A model generated the notes under the pieces. That model was not told where the DNA came from, made no database searches, and saw only the letters and a list, made by a program, of their open reading frames with translations. From an uncultured Oscillospiraceae bacterium (GTDB lineage Bacteria > Bacillota > Clostridia > Oscillospirales > Oscillospiraceae), in contig CAJUAC010000019.1 in assembly GCA_910583885.1 (NCBI GenBank), forward strand, positions 1 through 39,999: a DNA stretch of 39,999 bases, given 5' to 3'. A program made the position numbers and the translations under genes. This document shows positions 32,216-39,315 of this stretch, piece after piece; positions within the stretch are counted from its first letter, which is position 1; every line of letters begins with the position of its first letter.

Positions 32216-32373
32216 GTGGATCTCCTTCTCTCTCCGTTTCATTTGAACCCGCTGCAAAACCGCAATACTCCCTTTCAGCGGACAGCAGTCAAGCAGCTAT
32301 GCATCGACGAAGCCCCGGCCATTTTCCGGCAAGCGCCTACGTCCATCCATATGAACTCCAAACCCTACTCCCT

Positions 32374-32401
32374 ATTATACCTGCATCTACCATGCAGTCA
32401 A
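32374..32401 (-). promoter_or_regulatory. Promoter for the chemotaxis gene
   Basis: Minus strand TTGACT, 16 bases, TATAAT, with a leader of about 150 bases. The rest of the 383-base gap 32216-32598 holds only the terminator at 32538. Confidence 0.78.
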
Positions 32402-32537
32402 TAGCCGTGCGCAAAAAAACTGTGTATTCTGCACTGTTTTTTCATACCTGCTAGTGTGCTATGTTGTTGCATCAGTAAAAACAGGCCGTCTACACGCCCC
32501 CTGGCCACCCTGTGGCGGCCATTCCGGGACAGGGGAA

Positions 32538-32570
32538 AGCGCACTGCGGAGAAGCCCTCCACAGTGCGCT
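32538..32570. terminator. Terminator of the glycine reductase operon
   Basis: AGCGCACTGCGGAG pairs with CTCCACAGTGCGCT, one mismatch, loop AAGCC. It lies about 30 bases after the last gene of the operon. The following tract on the minus strand is TTTCCCC; the better T-tract is on the plus side. Confidence 0.65.
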
Positions 32571-32598
32571 CTTTCATTCTTTTACAGGGGAACCGGCA

Positions 32599-32892
32599 TC
32601 AGCCCAGCCGGACCTCCTTGGCCTCCTCGGGGAGGAAGCAGCCCTTCAAATCGTATTTGTTGTATCCGCTGTAGTCCGAGAGGGCCCGGCCAGCCAGGAA
32701 GTAGCTGCGGATGAACCGTTTGCCGTCCACACACGTCCAGTTCTCCTGATCCCAGCTGAGGTATCCGTCCTCGTCAGTGCGCTTCTCAGCAAAGACCAGA
32801 TCTACCTGGCGGTTGTGGTTGGCAACCAGGTCGATCAGCTCCTCTGCCGTCAGCTCCAGCTCCGTCTTGTTAACGGTATCGATGACCTTCAT
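32599..32892 (-). CDS. Unknown 97-aa protein at the end of the glycine reductase operon
   Basis: I do not recognise this family. The protein begins MKVIDTVNKTELELTAEELI and contains AEKRTDEDGYLSWDQENWTC, then GKRFIRSYFLAGRALSDYSG and a short KGCFLPEEAKEVRLG end. It is acidic and soluble with two cysteines. It follows grdD by 13 bases with AAGGGGG eight bases before the ATG, so it is part of the operon. It is not GrdX, the small protein usually found near the start of such operons. A role in assembly or regulation of glycine reductase is only inferred from position. Confidence 0.75.
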   Translation of the reverse strand: MKVIDTVNKTELELTAEELIDLVANHNRQVDLVFAEKRTDEDGYLSWDQENWTCVDGKRFIRSYFLAGRALSDYSGYNKYDLKGCFLPEEAKEVRLG

Positions 32893-32905
32893 CCCAAGTG
32901 CCCCC

Positions 32906-34060
32906 TTATCCGATAAAACCGGCGGCCTTCAGGATCTCCTGGGCCTTCCCGTGGTTGGCCTCGCTCATCATCACCAGGGGCCCGGTGCAGCCCATGCCGG
33001 TTTCAGCATAGATCCCGGCCTTCCACAGCGCCTTGGCTGCATCCTCCAGATCCATGACCTCAATACCGGGGATGCTGGCGGTGCAGGGCTCGGCGGGAGG
33101 CGCTTTCACGTCCTCATCTGCATCGGCCGCGCCCTTGGCGGCGGCCTTGCGGGCCTCCAGGATCTTGTTCAGCCCCGCCTTCTCAGCGGCGGCAAACTCC
33201 TTGGCGGCGATATCGAACACCTTGCCCTTGACCAGCTGCCCGGCAAACTCCAGGGCGTTGGCCACCAGGGGTGCGCCGCTGGCACGGGAGACGATCAGCA
33301 CCAGCTTGTCATAGCCGGGGCCGATGCCGGGGCCGTAGCCGTAGCCAGCGGCCTCGAAGCTGCCGCCGGTGGTATAGGCGGAGAGCATCTTCACCAGCAC
33401 ATTGCCGGTGAGGCTGTCGCAGACCAGCACGTCAGGGGTGCCCTGGAGCACGTCGTTGCCCCGCAGCACCGCGCCGCCGTCTGCCCGGGCGGACTCTGCC
33501 CAGCGGAAAGAGTAGCCACCCTCCCGGAGCTGGTTGAGGGCCATCTCCGTCTGGCGTGCGCCGTCCACATTTAGGATGCCCACAGTGGGCTCCTTCACAC
33601 CGCAGGCTTTGGCGGTGATGATGCCGTAGACCGCGTTTTTGATCATGCCCTCGATCCGGTCCGCACTGGCGGTGCCGGTGGAGGTGGCGATAAACATCTC
33701 CTTGCCCTTGGCAGGGGTGACGACCCGGCCAACGGTGGACACGCCGATGGGGAAGGGGAAATGCATGGTGACAGCGCCGTCTACCTCGCCCTTCTCCACC
33801 ATCTGCTCCATCCGCTTGTGGCCCTCGTCCTCGTTGTCCACGCGGATGGTGGTAACGCCCTCGGCCTCCAGGGTGCCGATGTAGTACACATCCACACCCC
33901 GCCGGGCGGCGGCTACGGCGGCGGCCATGGCGTTCTCCTCGCCATGCTCGCTGCCCATGCCGGTCAGGGCGATCTTGGGCTTGGGGCCGAAGGAGCCCGT
34001 CTCCAGGCCCTCCGCCATCTCCAAAAACGCCTTGGCAATGGTTTTTTCCAGATTACTCAT
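32906..34060 (-). CDS. grdD: Glycine reductase complex C, subunit GrdD
   Basis: The 384-residue protein has the PlsX-like fold (KIALTGMGSEHGEENAMAAA; GTASADRIEGMIKNAVYGII; YGYGPGIGPGYDKLVLIVSR). It also has the C-terminal cysteine motif GMGCTGPLVMMSEANHG (Cys358), which takes part in the phosphorolysis step. With GrdC it turns the Se-carboxymethyl group on GrdA into acetyl phosphate, which the cell uses to make ATP. It lies 16 bases after grdC. An Ala/Lys-rich linker (about 295-320) precedes the last domain. Confidence 0.96.
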   Translation of the reverse strand: MSNLEKTIAKAFLEMAEGLETGSFGPKPKIALTGMGSEHGEENAMAAAVAAARRGVDVYYIGTLEAEGVTTIRVDNEDEGHKRMEQMVEKGEVDGAVTMHFPFPIGVSTVGRVVTPAKGKEMFIATSTGTASADRIEGMIKNAVYGIITAKACGVKEPTVGILNVDGARQTEMALNQLREGGYSFRWAESARADGGAVLRGNDVLQGTPDVLVCDSLTGNVLVKMLSAYTTGGSFEAAGYGYGPGIGPGYDKLVLIVSRASGAPLVANALEFAGQLVKGKVFDIAAKEFAAAEKAGLNKILEARKAAAKGAADADEDVKAPPAEPCTASIPGIEVMDLEDAAKALWKAGIYAETGMGCTGPLVMMSEANHGKAQEILKAAGFIG

Positions 34061-34076
34061 ACCAGCGCCTCCCGCC

Positions 34077-35618
34077 TTATTCGGCCTGAGCCATCAGCGT
34101 GGCAGCAAAGTCCTTCATGGCCTTGGCGATCATGCCCTTGACCTCTTCCTCGCTGACGCCGGCGGCCTGCTCTGCGCCGGTGTTGGCCTGGATGACGAAG
34201 GAAACGCCGTCAAAGAGGTTGGTCATGCGGCCCAGGAACAGGGAGCCCTTGCCGATAATCATGACCCGGTTCAGCTTCCCGGCCATAATGTCATTACGGG
34301 CGAAGCCGATATAGGGTACGCCGGAGGGGATGTGGCCCTGGGTGGGAGCCCAGCCGGTGAGGCCGTGCTTGACGGGGAAGGTGGCTAGGTCGGCCTTTTG
34401 CAGCTCGCCCCGCTTCACCGCCAGGGCGGCAATCATCTTGTAGTTGGACAGGGGCACGTCGCCTGCACCGGCGGGCTTGGTGATGTCGGGGTTCTGCATC
34501 TCCGGGGAGTACTTGTCGATGTCAGTCACCTTCAGGCCGTGCTTATCCAGGGGGTTGGTGACCAGGCTGGAGATAACCGCCTGGGGGGCGGAGCCGGTGC
34601 CCACGGTGTGGCGGCCCAGCATATCCAGGTTGACCTCCGGGCTCACGCCGTCGTCCTGGGTGAGCACCACGGCAAAGCCGCCAATCATGTCCTCCATGAT
34701 GGGCAGGCCCTTCTTCACATGGTCCTTACCATTCATGCCCAGCTTGGCGGTGCAGCCGCCGGCGGTGACAACCACGGTCTTGTACGCGCCGGAGGCCACC
34801 AGGGCTGCGGCCTCGATCATGGCGTGGGCGGGGGCGGCGCAGAAGCCGCGGGCGTCGGAGCCGGTGGCGTTGGCGAGGCCGGCGATCTCCGCAGCGGACT
34901 TGGCGAAGTTGCCGCCGCCGCGCTGGTTCATATCGCCGCAGGCCTCCTCGGCGCAGTCCACCACGTACTCCACGTCCTCCTTGGAGATCCCGGCGTTCTT
35001 CACAGCGGAGAGCAGCGCCATCACGGAGCTGGCCTTGCTCACCAGGTTCTCGTGCATGACATGGGCGGAGAGGTTGACGTCAATGTCGTGGGCGCGGTTG
35101 ATGCAGCCCACCAGCGTGCCGTTGTGGTAGAGGGCCTCAGAGTGCTCCTCGTTCACCAGGCGGGCGATCTCCCCTGCCTCGGTCTGGGCCTCGGGGATGC
35201 GGGCCAGGATGGATTCATCCATGATGGGGTTGGCAGCCAGGGCGGCGCGGTTGGCGTCCACAAAGCCCTGCTCCAGCTTCACCAGGCCGAATACGTCACA
35301 GGCCTGCATGAGCAGCAGGAACTCCTGCTGGGGCATCATCTGGCCGAAGGGGCCGAAGCGGTCCGTCACGTCGCAGGTCTTGTCGCACCAGGGCTGGGCC
35401 ACAGCGGCCAGCTCATCGGGATGCTTGTTGCCGATATAGACCTGGTTGGGCCAGTAGGCGAGGGCTTGGTCAAAGCTGCGGATGTGGCTGGGCAGCTCCT
35501 TGAGGTATTCGCTCTCGGGGTTGACGATGCGCTCGGTGGTCTGGGTGGTCCCGTTGTGCAGGACCATGTCCGGGGTGTGCACCAGGATATACCCGGCGCC
35601 CTTGATGACACTTTTCAT
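34077..35618 (-). CDS. grdC: Glycine reductase complex C, subunit GrdC
   Basis: The 513-residue protein has a thiolase/FabH-like fold, seen in the central region (VEYVVDCAEEACGDMNQRGG; GFCAAPAHAMIEAAALVASG; VVVTAGGCTAKLGMNGKDHV), and family segments such as VNLSAHVMHENLVSK. Together with GrdD it releases acetyl phosphate from carboxymethylated GrdA. The start is ATG before KSVIKGAGYILVH; a GTG three codons upstream sits too close to the AAAGG. A repeat element and a GC hairpin lie between it and grdA. Confidence 0.95.
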   Translation of the reverse strand: MKSVIKGAGYILVHTPDMVLHNGTTQTTERIVNPESEYLKELPSHIRSFDQALAYWPNQVYIGNKHPDELAAVAQPWCDKTCDVTDRFGPFGQMMPQQEFLLLMQACDVFGLVKLEQGFVDANRAALAANPIMDESILARIPEAQTEAGEIARLVNEEHSEALYHNGTLVGCINRAHDIDVNLSAHVMHENLVSKASSVMALLSAVKNAGISKEDVEYVVDCAEEACGDMNQRGGGNFAKSAAEIAGLANATGSDARGFCAAPAHAMIEAAALVASGAYKTVVVTAGGCTAKLGMNGKDHVKKGLPIMEDMIGGFAVVLTQDDGVSPEVNLDMLGRHTVGTGSAPQAVISSLVTNPLDKHGLKVTDIDKYSPEMQNPDITKPAGAGDVPLSNYKMIAALAVKRGELQKADLATFPVKHGLTGWAPTQGHIPSGVPYIGFARNDIMAGKLNRVMIIGKGSLFLGRMTNLFDGVSFVIQANTGAEQAAGVSEEEVKGMIAKAMKDFAATLMAQAE

Positions 35619-35656
35619 GGGTTCCACAGCCTTTCTTCTCCAAAATTATATAGCAT

Positions 35657-35856
35657 GGCAGCCATTCTTTTTTCTTGAAAGAAAAAAGAATCAAAAAAGA
35701 ACTTTTTACCGCAAGCTCCGCTTGCTCTCAGGGTATGAAAACATCTTTATTTTATCAGGATTTCAGTGAAAACAACAGAGAAAAAGGTTTTCTTTTGATT
35801 CTCTTCCGTAGGCCCGCCGCAGCAGTGCCCTGTCCACAGAGAAAAGAATGGATGCC
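35657..35856. repeat. Intergenic hairpin element, copy inside the grd operon (grdA/grdC gap)
   Basis: The element starts GGCAGCCATTCTTTTTTCTT and has an AT-rich perfect hairpin, the spacer ATCAAAAAAGAACTTTTT and a second hairpin GCAAGC/GCTTGC (35711-35716 with 35720-35725). Its far end is an inverted, diverged GGCATCCATTCTTTTCTC. Its length of 200 bp accounts for most of the 306-base gap 35619-35924; the rest is the hairpin at 35887. Confidence 0.75.
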
Positions 35857-35886
35857 AAAACGCACGCTTGCTCAGATATACGGAAA

Positions 35887-35910
35887 GGGCGGCGGCACCC
35901 GCCGCCGCCC
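35887..35910 (-). terminator. Hairpin directly after grdA
   Basis: On the minus strand GGGCGGCGGC-GGGT-GCCGCCGCCC forms a perfect 10-bp stem followed by TTTCC, 14 bases after the grdA stop. It could terminate a fraction of transcripts or protect the 3' end of the upstream mRNA, so GrdA could be made in excess over GrdC/GrdD. Confidence 0.6.
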
Positions 35911-35924
35911 AAGGCTTGCGCCTA

Positions 35925-36401
35925 TCAGCCCAGATACTTGCAGTGCTGGTCACGGATGGCGCTCATCTCATTGATGATATCATCCACATCCAGAACCATC
36001 TCCATCATGGAGACCTGCTCGTCATAGACGGCGTCGTCAAACTCCGCCTTCACTTCGGGCTCGCACACATGGTAAACCGTGAGTCCCAACGAGACTCCTG
36101 TCAACGGACCGGCATAAGTGGGGTCACCGGCGGTCACTGTCTCAGCGGCCAAACCGGAGGCCTCGCCCTCCGCAGCGCCCAGAAGAACAACAATGTTCTC
36201 GGGGCCGTACTGCTCGGCGAAGTCCTTCACCCTCTTCTGATTTTCCAGATCCATTGCACCAGCGGCGGTTCAGACGAAGCACTCCGTCGAGGAAAACACG
36301 ACTTCAGCGCCAGCGGACTGGGCACAGGCCTCAATGGCCATGCCGGGAATGCCGTCGCGGTCACCAATAATGATGACCTTCTTACCAGCTAAGATGCTCA
36401 T
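35925..36401 (-). CDS. grdA: Glycine reductase selenoprotein A (UGA read as selenocysteine)
   Basis: The 158-residue reading frame has one in-frame TGA at 36270-36272, codon 44, in the context ECFV-U-TAAGAMDLENQKR. This is the known GrdA active-site motif; the family length is also about 158 with Sec44. The N-terminus MSILAGKKVIIIGDRDGIPG fits too. GrdA carries the Se-carboxymethyl group between protein B and protein C and is re-reduced by thioredoxin. GGAGG lies 7 bases before the ATG. Without recoding only a fragment starting at Met51 would be seen. Just after the UGA a GGT-containing loop (GCTGGTGC) might be part of a SECIS, but the stem is weak. Confidence 0.96.
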
Positions 36402-36470
36402 GTCTCATTCCTCCTTTGCTTTAGATTTTTATAGAATCCTTTCGGAATCTATCGGGGTAGGGGGTACGCC

Positions 36471-36788
36471 TCAGGCGTACTTCTTGATCATTGCCTCCAC
36501 GTTCTCAACCGTGGCGTCCTCCTTGACGCAGGAGTCGATCATCTCGCCATTCTCATAGATGGCGATGACAGGCAGGCCCAGGATCTTCTGGCTGATGGCC
36601 AGGCGGCGGGCCTTGGTGGTGTTCAGGGCGCAGAACTTGAGCTTATCGCCGTAGGTCTCGGCAAAGGCGTGAACGTGGGGCATCAGTGCGGCGCAGGGCA
36701 CGCAGCCATCGCCGTAGAAGTCCACCAGGACTTTGCCCTCTGCCTTGAGGACCTCGGCCTCAAACGTGTTCTTATCCAGTTCCAGCAT
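36471..36788 (-). CDS. trxA: Thioredoxin of the glycine reductase system
   Basis: The 105-residue thioredoxin has the active site G-C29-V-P-C32 instead of the usual WCGPC. This GCVPC-type motif is known from glycine-reductase-linked thioredoxins of amino-acid-fermenting clostridia. It passes electrons from TrxB to GrdA. The start MLELDKNTFE follows AAGGAGG. It lies between trxB (56 bases) and grdA (69 bases). Confidence 0.95.
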   Translation of the reverse strand: MLELDKNTFEAEVLKAEGKVLVDFYGDGCVPCAALMPHVHAFAETYGDKLKFCALNTTKARRLAISQKILGLPVIAIYENGEMIDSCVKEDATVENVEAMIKKYA

Positions 36789-36844
36789 AGGGATAGCCTC
36801 CTTAATGTATGATAGAGACAGTATACCGCTTTCCGGGACAAAAA

Positions 36845-37783
36845 TCAATGGTTGCTGACATAATGCTCAGCCTGCATGGCGGCAATCGCGCCGTCTGCGG
36901 CGGCAGTAACCACCTGACGCAGGCTCTTCACCCGGATATCACCGGCAGCGAACACGCCGGGGATGTTGGTATGCATGTTATCGTCGGTTTTAATGTAGCC
37001 GTTCTCCATGTCCAGCATCCCCTCGAACAGCTTGGAATTGGGGTTGTAGCCGATGAAGCCGAACAGGCCGAACAGGCCGTCGTCCTCGTCCGCCTCTACC
37101 ACCGTCAGCTCTCCGGTCTTGACATTCTTGACCGTCATCGAACTGAGCAGCTCGTCGCCGTCCACCTTGGTGACTACGCTGTCCCACATGAAGGCGATCT
37201 TGGGGTTGGCGAAAGCCTTCTCCTGGATGGACTTGGCCGCCCGCAGCTCATCCCGGCGGTGGATAATCGTCACCTTCCGGGCGAACTTGGTCAGGTACAT
37301 GGCCTCCTCCACGGCGCTGTCGCCGCCGCCCACCACGTAAACCTCGAAATCCTCGAAGAACGCAGCGTCACAGGTGGCGCAGAAGGAGATGCCCTTGCCG
37401 GTGAACTTGCCCTCGTTCTCACAGCCGATGGGCTTGGGGAACGCGCCGGTAGCGATGATGACGCACTTGCCCTGGTACTCGCCCTTGGCGCCTACCAGCT
37501 TCTTTACGTCACCCTCCAGCTCCACGCTCTTAATCACGTCGGAGCAACGCTCCGCGCCGAACTTCTTGGCCTGCTCGGTCATGCGGGCGATCAGGCTGGG
37601 GCCGCTCTCACCCTCCACGATCTGGCCGGGGTAGTTCTCAATCTCGTCAGTAATCGCAATCTGGCCGCCGTCCTGGCCCTTCTCAATGATGAGGGTGCTC
37701 AGGCGGCTGCGCCCGGCGTACAGGCCCGCGGTGAGACCGGCGGGGCCGCCGCCCAGGATAATTACATCGTAAACCTTGCTCAT
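36845..37783 (-). CDS. trxB: NADPH-type thioredoxin reductase
   Basis: The 312-residue flavoprotein has the FAD motif GGGPAGLTAG (residues 11-20), the redox pair C135-A-T-C138, and the NADPH motifs GGGDSAVEEA and H175-R-R-x3-R181. The presence of HRRxxxR supports NADPH rather than ferredoxin as donor. It reduces TrxA. I start at MSKVYDVIIL with AGGAG 12 bases upstream. A frame 39 codons longer would be encoded by the repeat element and is not a real N-terminus. Confidence 0.95.
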   Translation of the reverse strand: MSKVYDVIILGGGPAGLTAGLYAGRSRLSTLIIEKGQDGGQIAITDEIENYPGQIVEGESGPSLIARMTEQAKKFGAERCSDVIKSVELEGDVKKLVGAKGEYQGKCVIIATGAFPKPIGCENEGKFTGKGISFCATCDAAFFEDFEVYVVGGGDSAVEEAMYLTKFARKVTIIHRRDELRAAKSIQEKAFANPKIAFMWDSVVTKVDGDELLSSMTVKNVKTGELTVVEADEDDGLFGLFGFIGYNPNSKLFEGMLDMENGYIKTDDNMHTNIPGVFAAGDIRVKSLRQVVTAAADGAIAAMQAEHYVSNH

Positions 37784-37808
37784 AGCACAATACTTCTCCT
37801 GTACCGGG

Positions 37809-37967
37809 GGCAGCCATTCTTTTCTTTGTGAACAAAGAAAAGAATCAAAAGAAAAACTTTTCCCGCGAAACTGCGTTTCGCTTATGTTTTTTATAGACAA
37901 GAGCAGGCGCAGCCTGCGGAAAAAGTTCTTTTTGATTCTTTTTCTTTCAAGAAAAAGAATGGCTGCC
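37809..37967. repeat. Intergenic hairpin element, best-preserved copy (trxB/grdB gap)
   Basis: The 159-bp element has matching inverted ends GGCAGCCATTCTTTT and AAAAAGAATGGCTGCC. The left half has a perfect 14-bp hairpin (37816-37829 with 37832-37845), spacer and GCGAAAC/GTTTCGC hairpin (37865-37881). The right half, inverted, has GCAGGC/GCCTGC (37903-37917), the spacer and another AT-rich hairpin. It separates grdB from trxB within the operon. Confidence 0.82.
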
Positions 37968-37985
37968 TCCCCGGTTTAAAATTTA

Positions 37986-39290
37986 TCAGACCTCAAAAAT
38001 CGTCTGATCCTCGACCTCAGTGGTCAGGGCCTCCAGGGCGCGCTCCACCAGCTTACGGCGGATCGCCTTCTCCTCCTCAGGGCTGAGGGCGGGGTTGCCC
38101 AGGGGGTGGGGGATTGCAATGGTGGGGACAATCCGGTTGGCGCCCACCGTCATGGAGATCGGAGTGACTGTGCACATATGCACCACAGGGATACCGGCCC
38201 GCTCGATCTCTTTTACCATCGTTGCACCGCAACGCGTGCAGGTCCCTCAGGTGCTGGTCATGATAACGGCATGAACACCGGCCTTGAGCAGCTTCTGGGC
38301 GTACTCGGCAGCAAATCCCTTGGCGTTGGCAACGGAGGTGCCGTTACCGACTGTGGTATAGAACAGCTCGTGGAGCTTGCCAATCTTGCCCTCACGCTCC
38401 ATCTCGCGCAGCACGTCCACAGGCAGGACGCGGTCGGAGTCGGCGTTGGCATAGACCGGGTCGTAACCGCCGTGGGCGGTCTCATAGGTCTCCGCAGTCA
38501 GGTCATCCACACCGGCAATGGAATACTCGCCGTAGTGGGAGGCGGAGGAGGACTCAATGTGGTCGGGGTTGCCCTTGGGGACGATACCGCCGGAGGTGCA
38601 CAGGGCGATGGTGGCCTTGCTCAGATCCTTGATGGCCTTGTTGGGGGCCACGCGGTCGAAGGAGGGCATGGGATACTCGGTGGTGAAGGGCTTGCCGCCC
38701 AGCTTGGCCACCAGCATATCCACCGCGCGCTTTGCGCCCACTTCCTTCTCAAAGAAGTTGCGGCGGATGCCGTTGGGCATATAGCCCTCCTCGGCGGAGG
38801 CGCCGATCTTCTCGCCCTTCATCAGCTTCAGGGCCAGGCTTGCCATGGCGGGGGCAGCCTTGCGCATACCAGCGGCGCTGTTGGTGGTGGCCACGATCAG
38901 CACCTTGTTGCGCAGGTCTGCGCCGGGGTTCTCCTCATACATACCGGTCAGCACGGGGATGCCCAGCTCCTCCTGCACGGCGTTGGCAATGGTGGCGCAG
39001 GCATAGCCGTAACGGCCGGCGTTGAACGCGGGGCCGGCAATGAACATGTCGGGCTTCTGCTCCTTGACCCAGTCCAGGACCTGCTTCTTGGCGTCAGCCT
39101 CATGCTCAGCGAAGTAGGAGTCGCCGCACACGATGGTGGCAGTGATCTCAGCCTCGCCCTTCCAGGCGGTGTTGAGCGCCATGCCGGGGCCTACGCAGCC
39201 TTCGCGCAGCTCGGGGGCGACATGGGCCATCTCCTCGCCGCCGATGTTGGCGAAGAACTGGTTGATATAGTGTACAACTTTAAAGCTCAT
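37986..39290 (-). CDS. grdB: Glycine reductase substrate protein B, selenoprotein GrdB (UGA read as selenocysteine)
   Basis: The 434-residue frame has one in-frame TGA at 38247-38249, codon 348, in the motif IMTST-U-GTCTRCGATMVKE. This is the GrdB active site; the family Sec lies near residue 350. The N-terminus MSFKVVHYINQFFANIGGEE and GYMPNGIRRN are typical. GrdB selenolate attacks the glycine bound as a Schiff base on the GrdE pyruvoyl group and transfers the carboxymethyl group to GrdA. The start follows AAAGGAGG at 11 bases. Read without recoding, it would split into a 347-codon piece and a small fragment. Specificity for glycine rather than sarcosine or betaine is inferred from the neighbouring genes. 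Confidence 0.96.
38220..38234 (-). promoter_or_regulatory. Candidate bacterial SECIS hairpin in grdB
   Basis: The mRNA reads UGA, 12 bases, then CGTTGC-GGT-GCAACG, a perfect 6-bp stem with loop GGU. The loop begins 18 bases after the UGA and has G in its first two positions, as described for bacterial SECIS elements read by SelB. Confidence 0.6.
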
Positions 39291-39315
39291 GACTTGTTTT
39301 TCCTCCTTTCCAAAA

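Noticed and set aside
36270..36272. grdA as a pseudogene because of a stop codon
   Set aside because: The stop is UGA at exactly the selenocysteine position of the family, and the sequence on both sides is intact.
37784..37900. An extra 39-residue N-terminus for trxB
   Set aside because: It would be encoded by the repeat element, and the FAD motif and ribosome binding site fit the shorter start.
38247..38249. grdB as two genes or a pseudogene
   Set aside because: UGA lies in the family's Sec motif and the frame continues without a shift to the normal end.
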